DNA of 64,000 nucleotides from Opisthocomus hoazin (taxonomy: Eukaryota > Chordata > Aves > Opisthocomiformes > Opisthocomidae). Position 1 is the stretch's first letter. Every line of letters starts with the position of its first letter. The translations under genes were made by a program, and so were the position numbers. Below, in pieces: positions 49,201 through 60,779 of this stretch. The notes under the pieces were generated by a model, which worked only from the letters and a program-made list of their open reading frames with translations, was not told the origin of the DNA and did not search any database. The stretch lies in NCBI RefSeq assembly GCF_030867145.1, contig NC_134416.1, positions 21,395,514-21,459,513 of the forward strand, read 5' to 3'.

Positions 49201-52200
49201 ACAAGTAGTTTGATATCTTTTAGTGTGGCTAGGGAGGAATTCTATAAAAATAAACCATTTGAGCTGAAGCCTTTCAATAGTAAAGATGCCAGGCTGAAAT
49301 AATTAGAACAGCTTCAGCCAAGTGTCCTGGTTTTGGTTAAAACAGAACCGATTCTCTTTTAGTGAATCTTCCTTACAGCCAAGTTCCCCTAAGTAACTGC
49401 ATTTTTCTGAAGCTGGCTGCATATTTCACAGTGTCCTCTCCAAAGCTGGTAACACCTGATGTTTATAGTTGTACTGAGCTAACGGTAGGAATGGAAGGCA
49501 GAAAAAGGCCCCTGCTTATAATTATTACTATAGCAACCACGGTCACTGACAGATCTCTTAGGTCCTGCATGTGAGATGTCATAAAGAGTCACACTTGCCG
49601 GGAAGGGCAGACAGAACAGGTGACCCAATATTGACCAACGCGGTATTCCATGCCATGCACGTCATACTCAGGTTAAAGCTGGGGGATCACGAGGGTCTTG
49701 CTCTCTTCGTCCATGGCTGGCTTCTGAAGAGGACCCTGCTCCTTGTCCCGCCTGTGATCCTGATCCAGATCCAGATCCGTGCATTCCTGAGTCCAGTTCC
49801 TGTCTACTGCTGAGGCCAGTCCGGGACTTCCTGGTGCTTCCTGGCAGCTGCTGGTGGGACACCAGCACCCAACTCCAAGAAACTCAGTATCAGTCTGTAT
49901 ATTTTGTATTATTTCTCTTATTATTAGTACTGTTAAGTGATACTAGTAAAGCTGTTTTAATATTCAATTTGTAAGTCTCTCTCCCTTTTCCCCCTTTTTC
50001 CCTTCCCATGGTGGGGGGCCGGGGTTAACAGAGAGCATCTGCCGCTCCGTTTATTGCTGTCCTGCTCCAAACGGTGACACCAAGTAAGGTAACACTTTGA
50101 AAATAGTTTGTGGGAAAACCCCACTGCTATTGCCATGTAAGAAATCTCTCTCACTAAGTGTTCTAGAGCATGAGCCTGACAACTGGCAGACAATATACCT
50201 TTGACCAAACTGGGAATATCCACTACCCAAGTTCTACATTCCAGAAATAAGATGGCATACGCACACACCAGATTATTTTTAGTAGCTAATTTGTATAATA
50301 CAAGTCCCTGCTTCGGAAAATTCGATAACTTCTTTTCATAGTCCTAACAGCAGCCATAATAGAATGTCGTAAGGGTTAAGTAAATTACAACGCGGCCTGT
50401 GCAGTTAGCAAAAGTAGTTGTTCCAGTTCTCAGTTCAAAAAAAGCAATTTTTTTCATTGTCTTTCATTTTCTTTGTCTGGTACACCACAGATTAAGTCTC
50501 AGTGGATTGCACTTTAGAGATTAAAGATCTTACTGAGCCTACTGATATCCTTCACAGGAAAAGGTACTATCCTTGGAACATAACCAGCCCAAAGGCACAT
50601 CATTCATATCACAGAGCTTGTACTTCTGTGATACATTAGTGAAAGACAAGGCCTGAAACAGTTTCAGTACTGAAGTAAAAAAAAAAACAAAACAAAAAAA
50701 ACAAGTACACATAGAGGTCTCTGATCAAATTTACCAAAAAAATTTGCATTACCACCCTATCCTAACATGTTAAGCTGCTGCAGAGCAAGATTTGACAGAA
50801 TTAGAATTGGTTGAGATTATTATCTATCATTAATGCATCCAAAGTGTGCTGGTGACTTCCCTCTTGTCTCATTCTACTAGTCTAAAAAGTAAATTTTCCC
50901 AAATATTACAATAAATAGTTGACCAGAATCCATTTGGTTTGGGTTTTTGTTAAATACTTTTTTTTCCTTTAAAGATTCACAGTTCTGGAATAATTTTTCA
51001 GTACATAATGTCCTTATTTCATATCATCATAGGATAATCAGGGGATCAGGCCCAGTCAGCATGGCTTCTTGAAAGGCAGGTCCTGCTTGACCAACCTGAT
51101 CTCCTTCTACAACCAGCTGACCCACCTAGTGGATGAGGGAAAGGCTATGGACGTCATCTGCCTGGACTTTAGTAAGGCCTTTGACACTGTTCCCCACAGC
51201 ATCCCCCTGGAGAAAGTGGCTGCCCATGGTTTGGATGAGTGTACTCTTCACTGGATAAAGAACTGGCTGAATGCCCGAGCACAGACAGTGGTGGTGAATG
51301 GAGTTAAATCCAGCTGGCGGCCGGTCACAAGTGATGTTCCCCAGGGCTCAGTTTTGGGGCCAGTCTTGTTTAACATCTTTATCAATGTCTGGATGAGGGG
51401 ATTGAGTGCTCCCTCAGTAAATTTGCAGATGACATCAAGCTGGGTGGAAGTGTTGACCTGCTCAAGGGTAGGAAGGCTCTGCAGAGGGATCTGGACAGGC
51501 TGGATTGATAAGCCGAGGCCAACTGTATGAGGTTCAACAAGGCCAAGTGCCGGGTCCTGCACTTGGGTCACAACCACCCCATGCAACATTACAGGCTTGG
51601 GGAGGAGTCGCTGGAAAGCTGCCCAGAGGAAAAGGACCTGGGGGTGCTGGTCGACAGTCGGCTGAACATGAGCCAGCGGTGTGCCCAGGTGGCCAAGAAG
51701 GCCAACAGCATCCTGGCTTGTATCAGGAATAGTGTGGCCAGCAGGAGTAGGGAGGTGATCATGCCCCTGTACTCGGCACTGGTGAGCCTGCACCTGGAGT
51801 ACTGTGTTCAGTTTTGGGCCCCTCACTACAAGGAGGACATTGAGGTACTGGAGCGTGTCCAGCAAAGGGCAACAAAGCTGGTGAAGGGTCAGGAGAACAA
51901 GTCTTATGAGGAGCGGCTGAGGGAGCTGGGGCTGTTTAGTCTGGAGAAGAGGAGGCTGAGGGGGGACCTTATTGCTCTCTACAACTACCTGAAAGGAGGC
52001 TGTAGTGAGGCAGGTGTTGGCCTCTTCTCCCAAGTAACTTGTAACAGGATGAGAGGCAATGGCCCCAAGTTGCACCAGGGGAGGTTTAGATTAGATATTA
52101 GGAAAAATTTCTTTACTTGAAAGAGTGGTCAGGCATTGGAACAGGCTGCCCAGGGAGGTGGTTGAGTCCCCAACCCCAGAGGTGTTTAAAAAACCTGTAG

Positions 52201-55200
52201 ATGTGGCACTTCAGGATATGGTTTAGTAGGCATGGTGGTGTTGGGTTGAAGGTTGGACTTGATGATCTTAGAGGTCTTTTCCAACCTATGATTCTATGAT
52301 CATTATTGTCCCACGGAAGCCACATATTTGTGATTTGGGGAGCAGAATGAGAGCAAGTTAGGAAGGTGGAGCCATCTGAGGCAGGCTGTCTGATGATGTA
52401 GCAAGCAATTAAAGTTTGATAAAACCTTGAAATGAAACAGATTCAAATCACTGCATGTGATTAGCTTCAACCCAGTCTGCATCTCTTCACCCTTTGCATT
52501 CCTTCCACGTTTTTAAGAGGGAAAAAAAGAACACAAATGGAACAGATGAAGTATTCATGCTAACTTTGCACAAGACACTGATTTTACATTTGAGCCTTAT
52601 CAGCTAGTTAAGTTAGAAAAGCATAGCTCCTACGGGGATTCTGAGAACACACTTATAACTTCACCCTCTATCCTGAACTATTCTGACTCTACAGCACATG
52701 AGTATGACCCTTTTTACAAGGACATTCAGTGGTATTTTAGTTAATCAGGTTGAAACATGTTAAGTGTACATAACAAATTTTTGGGTTTGAGGGGGGCATT
52801 GTTTTTTTGGAAGAGGATTAATGTGTTGTTCCAACATCCTAGTGATTCTCCATTTTCCCCCATTATCTCATCTACTAAATCGACTGGATCTAAAATGTAT
52901 TCTGCCATGTACCAGTTACACAGAGATTAGATGCGTAAAATCATTTTTCTTAAGAATTGTTGAACAATTCTTAGCACTTACCAGAAAGGTGTTACAACAA
53001 ATAAACTTGTATTTAATTCTTTTACATGTAAGAGTTTACATAGTGTTACACTATTTTCAGTTACCTAAGAACTTCTTCTGCCTGCCAGGCAGCATCTTCC
53101 TCTTCTTCCCAGGCATTTGTATTTTCTTGCCAAGTATCCAAGTCTCCCAGTTCAGGCTGAAACAAAAGAAGAGAAGCTCTAAGTATGAGGAAAAATTTGA
53201 TAAAACACTTTTATTTTTAACCTTGATGCTTCAGACTTCCAGAAATATCTAAGATATGACAAGTACATCTCAGCTTATTGTCAATGTTGAAAATGTTTCC
53301 CCTGCTCCAATACTGACATTTTCCAGTTAATTGCTGCAGGGTTTTTTGGATTCTATTGGTCAGTAACAAAGGAGGAAGGAAGGAAGTACTCGAGTGCATT
53401 TTTAGGAAGGAGAAGATTAAGTTGAGCAGATGAATTGGGTAGATAGTGTAAAAAGATTTCTGAAGTTGCATGGACAAAACAACATGTACATCCATGTGCT
53501 TCTGTGTCCAATATCACCTGAGTGCTGCTTTTACTCACTAGAAGTCTTTTCCTGAATTATTTTCATTATGGACAGCCTAAGGAGTGGAATGACCTTTCTG
53601 TGCTGCTTTCTGCCTAGACCCTTTTGTGCACTATGTTAATCAAAGCAGAAGCACTGTTAAATCAGACAAAGAGAGAAAGTGAGCATTTCCCTCTAAACAG
53701 ACAGGTTATTAAGTAACTACCTTATTTTTTCAAAGGCTGAAGAGAAAAAATTAGGAGACTGATAGAATACAATCCGTACAGAAAAGAAGGGAGAAGGTGA
53801 AATTTAAAAATGGATCCAAGACAACAAAGCAAAGGTAGCCCAGAGGCTTAAAAAAAAAAAAAAGTCAGTCTTCTGTTTCATTAGGAACTTACTGCGTAGA
53901 ATCAAAAAAGAACATATAGTCCGTTGCTTTAGAAGATTTGCAAGTTACAAGTGTTCGGAGGCTCCTACCTTTTTATCACTGATCTGTTAAGTTTCTTGTA
54001 GAATAAATAAGTTAAAATTAGTTAAACTACTTCAATGCTTTGAACCAAATATTCAATTTTAAAACAATTTACATAATTCCACAACTATTCCTCTTGCTCC
54101 TGATGTGGGGAACTGAAAATTAGTTCGATTTTGCTATAGCTTTAGTTTAATTTTGTTATATAATTTTGCATCTATGTTAAAGAAAGAGTTAAACACTGTT
54201 ATTCAGTTTAGTTCTGTTCTTTTGTAATCTTGCTAACAAGGACTGTTGTGTCTCAAATGTAGCTAACAAGGACTGCTTGCGAGACAGACGAAGAGAAACA
54301 AGGACTGATAACCAGAACTTTGTTGTCTGTAAGAAGCAACTCTCTAGCTGAAACTGTTTCTATGGTTTGGGACTCAGCCAACGCAGACAACTCAGGAATT
54401 TTTGAGCCAAAGATGAAAGCACACAGCGAGAAAGACTATGAGCCTTCATCCAGAAGACCCCCACAGATGACCACCAGACGACACTGCGCAAGTGCTAAAG
54501 GGGGGTGGAGTATGATAATGAATTCCTAGAAATAATTACAATAGTCCAGCCTACTTAGATAAGCTTTGTAATAAATAGGCGCATGCTTCGTGACTCGGTG
54601 TGCAAGTTAGGAGGAGCGATCCCCCTTGCACCCGGCGCCACAATAAACATACCTGCTTTATAACTCTCTGAGTTGTGAAGTTTGATTCCGCACGTCACTC
54701 CCCACAATGCAGACCTTAGGCACACTATTCCTTCTCCTACAGAACAGTCATTTAATTGTCAAATACAAGCCCAATACTTAGAGCATACTTACAGACTGGT
54801 GAATAAAAGGAGTATCTTGTGTAGCTGCTAATCTGCTAGAGAATGCTGTGTTTCCCTCTGGAATCCCAAAATTTAAAGGCTCTCGTTTTTTAATAACTAT
54901 CTGAAAATATTTAAAAAAAAAAAGAACAAAAAGTGGTAAGTCAAAAGCACTGCACAGATTTCTTGGTGATCACATAACTGTGCCTGTGAAGGTACAGCTA
55001 TACAACACCGTACTGTGTCTCAAACCTGCTCAGGTTCTGGAAGACAAATGTACAGCCAGATGAACTGATAAGTGGTAGAAGCAAAGACACAAGAACTCCC
55101 TCCTCCCTCCACTATCTTGTTCTTAAGTTACATGGAAACCTATGACTGTACCAAGGCAAAGAAAGGGTGCAAAGAATTACAGATCAAACAGCCACATCTC

Positions 55201-58200
55201 CTAGTACTCGCATAAGCTACCAATTACATGACATATTCCTTGGAGAAATCCTGCTTCCTTAACAGGTCACTGTAAGATACTACTCTTGAGGATAGTTCTG
55301 TCTGCACATCTACATCGCTTTGGAACATGAGCTTTCTTAGCTACTTCAGTGGCTTAGTTGTACAGACAATTTAAGTTTAAACAGTTGAAATGTAGTCCAC
55401 CATCACATCAACTGGTAAGGCTCTGTACTGATTTGGCTGAAAAACACGCACTAATGCTTCTCCTAAAAGACTTACTAGCAAATTTAACATGGTTGCTAAG
55501 ATCATGTATCCTTTACTTGCCTTGACCTCAAGATACGAACTTACTCACGTATTTCGTTTAGCCTACTTTAAGTCTCTGCTGCTTCCAAAAGACGTAAATT
55601 CACAGTTCCACTGACTGTACAAATGCTACTACCAATGAAAGAAAGGACACAGGACTAGACCATCTTCCTTAGCAATGACAGACTCTGTTATTTGACTGAA
55701 GATCCATTTCCAGGCATTGCAGATATGAGCAGTAACACGACTAGGTTCCACCTCAGATCCTGGGGCTCATATTGAGCCCAGATTTGGTGGAAATACAAAC
55801 GTAAATTCTATTTACGGGAGGTAACAAGGCCAAGTTAGCAGGAATGTTCTTCATGGTGCCTGCAGTCATCCTGAGAGATAGGTTTAAACTAAACCCAGTA
55901 CACAGTATTCAAACAGCACGGACTCTTCTCAAGTTTCGTTCTGTATCCAAAGCTCAATGTATTAGGCAAAAAAACGTCATTAGATACAAAGCAGAAATTT
56001 ACCTCTCCCCAGTCCTCCTCTGCCCACCAGATTCTGGGAGATCAAAGTCCTTAGAAGAATTTAGTCCACAGAATACTGCAGAACCTGAATATACAGAAAA
56101 CTGACCCCAGTATCATCTCCAGTTCATAAGACCACAGGAATATCCAGGTTGGAAGGGGCCTCAAGATGGTCTGTAACCCAGTCTCCTCCTCAAAGCACTG
56201 CCAGCTCTGAGGCTGATGAAGGTACTCGGGGCTTATCCTCTTGGGTCTTGAAAAATTCCAGAGATGGAACCTGCACAACCTCTCTGGGAACCTGTTCCAG
56301 TACTTGACTGCCTTCGTTGTGAAAAAGGTTTTCCAATTGACTCAAAGTCCTATAAGTATCCAGCTGGAAGATTTCCACATAGAAACAAAACTTCTAATTA
56401 CCAGAAGTTTAAGTAGCATTTCTTTACGGTGTTGATGCTATTGTGGATATGCCCTTCTGTCTTGTCTCCATAATAATGGACATTTGAAGTGCAAGCTAGT
56501 TTGAAATACCAGCGCCCTAATTCCAGCCTCCCCAACATAACTTGGTGAAACAAATAACCATTGTTTTCTGAGACTAAAGATGCAAACGTGAACTAGCATC
56601 ACATTTGGTAAGATCTCACAAAGTCAGTATCTGTAATTGGACATGTTAAACTAGACATGAGCACCTATTCTCATTTCAACAGGACAGCTTAATTTTACCA
56701 GAAGCACCTTCTGCAAGTTGCCAATTTACTTATAGCCTACTCTAAAGCAAGAAAAACCCTCTGTAAGTATAGCTGAAAGTACAATACCTACTTTTTGAGT
56801 TTTTCTTATAGTTGGTGCCATATCTTTGAAATAATCAGGTTCCATTTGTTCCAAAGGATTTTGCTGACCAGCCACATTACCATTGCCACCTTCAATCTTC
56901 ACACTGGTGGGAGCATCTTCATCCCATGAAGACCAGTCTTCTACTTCCGGCTGAAGAGAATTATACAGTACAAGTTGTTATCTGCAAGTAAAAACTTGTC
57001 TTCTTTTATCTTACTAAGATATATACTTATTATATAGCATTGTTTTTCCAAAATATACAGCAATCCTGTTGTAGTACTGATACAACAGATAATCACTTAA
57101 CAGAGTGATTAAGTCATCTACCACTTAAGCAATTACCTGTTTAGGAACAGATGAATAATCCACTGTGGTTGGCAAAGTTATTTGGTCTCCACTTAACTTT
57201 CGCCCTCTTCCAGACCTGAAAGAAAAATGTAGGATTCCTCCAAGCTCTGAAAACATGAGCACTAAGTTTAAAAAAAACAAAAAGGAAGTCTGAGAACAGC
57301 ACTACTGAAAATAGTCATGGCTAAAACATTATGTGCTTAAACTACCTTAGTATTAACTACTGCCAGTAAAAGTCTGCTAAACAAACAAATTTCATCGTGA
57401 ACTTAAAGCAGCATTCACAAGAATTTCAAAGTGCAATTTACTTTTCAAACTGCAGCAGAAATAGAGAAGCAATTCTAAGTAATATGAAAATGGACAAATC
57501 ATCTCAGTTATTTGTATACAGTCAGTTAGAATTTTTAGATTGTCAGTGCTTATGAAGCAAACACTATTGATCTGCATTTGTTCCAAGATAACCGTTTCTA
57601 CTGCAAGCTAAGAAATCTTTCTACTTGTCTTAAACATCAAGCTGTGCTGTTCGATTTGAAGGCCCCTCTAAACCACTTTTTCCTTCAAAGTCTAAACAGA
57701 GATAGTACAAAATTATGCAAGTCAACAGCTTCTGTTCAACACATGCTTCTACTTACTTAAAGAATACTGTTTTAATGAAAGCATTTCAGCAACTATATCA
57801 AATAATTCTAATTGAAGACAAACACTAATGCATTACAAACAAACCACCTAGATATCTACTTAATGACAAAGTTCATTACTAATGACAATGTGTTCAAAGA
57901 TCACAATAATAATTAAAATATTCTTAGCTGGCAGTCACTGTATTTTAAAACCTTACAACACATGAGAATAAAATTCAGGTTCACACTCATGTTTTCCTCA
58001 AGGAGCATAAGCTCCTATAGCAAGACAGTCACACAATTAACCTTACACAGCTCAGAAAAGTTAAGTTCCATTTTTTACTACTGATAAGAATACAACCAAG
58101 GAACTACAATTTGGAGTTCGTATCCATTAGTTTCACTATTATAGAACATTCTACCATCAACTTAGAATAGCTGAATTGCCTGCAATACCACCTCTGCTGT

Positions 58201-60764
58201 GTGCTGCTGAGTTATTAGACATATTTTTCCTACTTTAAGCCCAACAGATTCTTCCTTAGGAAATATCCAGCGCTATCATCTAATTTTCAAGCTTTATATA
58301 ACTAACTCTAGCCCCTTTAGAAACTGTTCCTTTAAGTTGAAAAGCAACACAGTTTAGGGGTAAAGGAAGGCGAAAACACTGTTCCCTCAAACACACTGAA
58401 GACTTCTGGTTCTGGCTGACCAGATCTAGTCGATGTCTCTAAAGGAAACCCAAGCTTGGAGACATCCTTCTTCAGACCTGTACAACATATGTATCTTTAA
58501 TACTATTCCAATCCATCGCTTCCACAATTATATATATTTCCCTATTTATATGAACTAGAAGACTTCAGCAAGTGGCTTATAACAAATGTTCACCTAGCCA
58601 AAATGATTACACTGACAAGGGTGAAAGTGGAAGGAAACAGCTTCTGTTGTACAACAGAGGAAAGAATATGCTACACAGAGCAGCACTGCAGAAGGCTACG
58701 TATCTCCTATTCTTTTTCTACAAAGTGGAAAAGTTGTTTAAAGGAACAGTTGCTTCACAACCATCATTACACAGATATTGATGACTGTTCTGAATGCCAA
58801 ATGCCCCAAGAATTCTTGGGTTTGTTTCTCCTTACTAATTAGCAGCATCCAGACTTCTCAGCTGGAGAAGATAACTAGCTATTTTAAACAGAACGAAGTT
58901 TCACCTCTTTTTATTTACACCTTCTATTCCCTGGAAACAGTGAATTCAGGGAGGCTGATGTTTATCAAAAAAAGTTTTAACTAAAGAGATGACAAGTACT
59001 ACACATAGGCTTTACACTGACTAGAAGTATGAACGATCTCCACAGGCACTTGTTTAAATTAAAAACTAATATAAACTATATAATCTAAATCAGTACTAGC
59101 TCATATCCACTGAATTAAAATGCACATGTAATTAAATCACATTTGCTGGTTACCAGGCATACTCATATGCAGGGGTGCATTACAGGAAAACAAAATTTAT
59201 CAAGCCATACTTTGCACCTGACAAAGCATAAGAGAGAGGAGGAGAGACATCTCCTGTTTAAGCAGGAGAAACATCTGTAGTTAACAGACCGAACTAATTT
59301 GATCCACTGACTTGCTTATGTGAAAGACTTCAGATTTTCACTCTTTCAACTAATTGTTATTCACAGAAGAAAAGATATCCTACTTTTTACTCCCAAGCAG
59401 TTCTTCAGCTGTTCACTTCAAGGATTTAGTTCATTCAGAAGTTGAAAAAGGGAGGAAAATACTCTCATTACATCTACTAAACAATTATCTGCTTATAAAA
59501 GCATCTTAACACTTAGAGAGATGAACGGTCCACATAATACAGAAGTATCATCAACTCAGTGTTTTGACTTCATTTAAAACTTGAGCTGCAAGTATTCTTA
59601 ATTTAATTTGGAATTCAAATCACAGAACTAAGGTTGACATCTGTATAGCTGTATGCAGCATTAAAATTTATCTTTTTAAAGCTTCACTAGATCTGTAATG
59701 AGTTTACCAACCAGTTGAGAGCTTCCTCTTATTCTTGGAAAAAGTAAAGGTGAACGGGAAATAAACAGCTATTTTTTGTCTACCACATATTCTGCATATG
59801 CTTTAACCTCACCGGCAAAGTAGTAGTCATCCTACACAAAAGGAGAACACATTTCTCTAGACTGCTATTTTTTTATGCAAAAAAACCCATTCTGCAAGAG
59901 TGGCAAGAAGCAACAGTAATTCAGATGACAGCACAGTGCCGAGAAGATCTATCTCAGGTACTCTGCTACAGTACTACTGAACTCTGCTATCATATAATCG
60001 TAACTCTTGAGGGTTTTCTGAATGCTTCTAGGTACTACACTGCTGCGTTCATGGGTCTATGACTCAAAAGCACACTAACTATGACTTATAAGAGTAAGCA
60101 AAAATAAGTCATGTTTGTTAAAAAAAAAAAAAAAAAAAGCAATTCTCTTGACCTTTAATCACTGTCCTCCAAACTTCTGAAAGAATCTTCAATAGGCACA
60201 ACAATCTGAAGTCTCAGGCAACTGCTTCCTTACAAAGTAGGATGAGAATCACTTACATTATAATGAAAGCCTGCTGACTAGGTGCATGCTGTCATTAACT
60301 GAACCTATTAAAAAAACCAAAATGTCACTTGCCAAGTACTTCCAGAAAACACAGAGAACAAATTTTTTTCAAGTTTGACACAGGATAGTTTTAAATGGTA
60401 GTTTTAAAACCCTGTCAGAGCTGTTCAGAAAACACTTCTCATTAGAGATATCTTACCACAAAGTACACTCACAACTGCACTACACAGACTTTTGAACTCT
60501 GAAGGAACACGCAGATTAAAGAATGATTTTTTTTTTGTAAGTTTTTATCTGTCTTGATTGTTTTGCAGTTAGTGAAATCAGAACTGCGAAAAGTTGTGGG
60601 TGAGTGCTGGGAGAAGGAAAGAAGTGCAAGAATATGTAATTAAAAAAGAACAGGTAACCAAATTAAATAAGACAAGTTTACCTGCATATTAACTTTTTAA
60701 TGAAAGAAAGCACTGCTGCCAGGCAAGTACAGATTTTAAAGAGTCGAAACTGTGTTATAGCCAT
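46157..60764 (-). CDS. EBAG9: EBAG9 (RCAS1), complete coding region in six exons
   Basis: EBAG9 is a small Golgi and vesicle membrane protein that modulates regulated exocytosis. Coding exons, in transcript order: 60764-60682, 57215-57137, 56950-56792, 54900-54793, 53156-53065, 46277-46157. Joined, they give 642 nt, 213 codons plus stop, the same length as human EBAG9. Visible parts: N-terminal hydrophobic anchor (about residues 8-27), [20 protein letters not shown], an acidic [16 protein letters not shown] region, a Trp/Glu-rich [17 protein letters not shown], and a basic C-terminal coiled coil ending GVKLS. All introns checked are GT-AG. Intron 5 (~6.8 kb) contains the right end of the triplication, a solo LTR and a CR1. 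The noncoding first exon and promoter are beyond 64000. Confidence 0.95.
48520..49317 (-). other. EBAG9 intron 5, single-copy part
   Basis: Begins at the right breakpoint of the triplication. AT-rich intronic DNA with no recognised gene or element. Confidence 0.7.
49323..50079 (+). mobile_element. Solo LTR of an endogenous retrovirus with 5 bp target duplication
   Basis: Starts TGTCCTGGTTTTGGTT and ends GTGACA (TGTC...GACA termini), flanked by direct repeats CCAAG at 49318-49322 and 50080-50084. No internal retroviral sequence follows, so it is a solo LTR left by LTR-LTR recombination. A 5 bp duplication and such termini fit an ERVL-like avian family. It lies antisense in EBAG9 intron 5. Confidence 0.85.
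50085..51029 (-). other. EBAG9 intron 5 between LTR and CR1
   Basis: AT-rich intron with an A-rich tract near 50677-50701. No gene or element seen. Confidence 0.7.
51030..52300 (+). mobile_element. CR1 retrotransposon with degenerate reverse transcriptase
   Basis: About 1.27 kb in two overlapping reading frames. The first carries reverse transcriptase motifs ([13 protein letters not shown], then [15 protein letters not shown]). The catalytic FADD motif (nt 51419-51432) is in another frame, so a frameshift precedes it. The second frame holds the CR1 C-terminal region ([20 protein letters not shown]) and the element ends in CR1 3' UTR with ATTCTATG repeats. Dead and 5'-truncated, antisense to EBAG9. 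Confidence 0.95.
52301..53064 (-). other. EBAG9 intron 5, part next to exon 5
   Basis: Intronic DNA with no recognised element. Confidence 0.7.
53065..53156 (-). CDS. EBAG9: EBAG9 coding exon 5
   Basis: 92 nt between TTTCAG and GTAACT, encoding [20 protein letters not shown] through EEVL and two bases of an Arg codon completed by the terminal exon. This exon chooses among three downstream terminal exons. Confidence 0.95.
54104..54706 (+). mobile_element. Solo LTR related to the junction LTR fragments
   Basis: 603 bp with perfect terminal inverted repeats TGTGGGGA / TCCCCACA. It contains repeated AGCTAACAAGGACTG units (about 54229 and 54262) and AATAAA signals near its 3' part. No target duplication is visible (CCTGA before, ATGCA after), so one edge may have mutated or the copy may be recombinant. 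It lies in EBAG9 intron 4, antisense to the gene. Confidence 0.85.
54793..54900 (-). CDS. EBAG9: EBAG9 coding exon 4
   Basis: 108 nt, 36 whole codons, between TTTCAG and GTAAGT. It encodes [16 protein letters not shown] through PFIHQS. A solo LTR lies immediately downstream in the following intron, 87 bp from the donor. Confidence 0.95.
54907..56124 (-). other. EBAG9 intron 3, single-copy part
   Basis: Intronic DNA between coding exons 4 and 3, without recognised genes. Confidence 0.7.
56125..56375 (-). mobile_element. CR1 fragment, antisense
   Basis: Reads on the minus strand: the + strand shows AATATCCAGGTTGGAAGGGG at the element's 3' side, then GTCTTGAAAAATTCCAGAGA and GGGAACCTGTTCCAGTACTTGACTG-type CR1 3' sequence. 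Typical octamer repeats at the very end are worn away. It lies in EBAG9 intron 3, in the sense direction. Confidence 0.85.
56792..56950 (-). CDS. EBAG9: EBAG9 coding exon 3
   Basis: 159 nt, 53 whole codons, between CTTCAG and GTAGGT. It encodes the acidic mid-region from [14 protein letters not shown] to PTIRKTQK. Confidence 0.95.
57137..57215 (-). CDS. EBAG9: EBAG9 coding exon 2
   Basis: 79 nt between TTTCAG and GTAATT, encoding [20 protein letters not shown] and SSVPKQ, essentially invariant in mammals. Confidence 0.95.
57216..60681 (-). other. EBAG9 intron between coding exons 1 and 2
   Basis: About 3.5 kb of AT-rich intron with an A run at 60120-60138. No element or gene recognised. Confidence 0.75.
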
Positions 60765-60779
60765 GGTGAGAAACCCTTC
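60682..60779 (-). CDS. EBAG9: EBAG9 first coding exon
   Basis: Acceptor TTTTGCAG precedes 15 nt of 5' UTR (60779-60765) and an ATG at 60764 in CACCATGG context. It encodes [10 protein letters not shown] and the hydrophobic anchor, ending in a split Arg codon (AG|G) at donor GTAAAC. The acceptor before the ATG implies at least one upstream noncoding exon. Confidence 0.95.
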
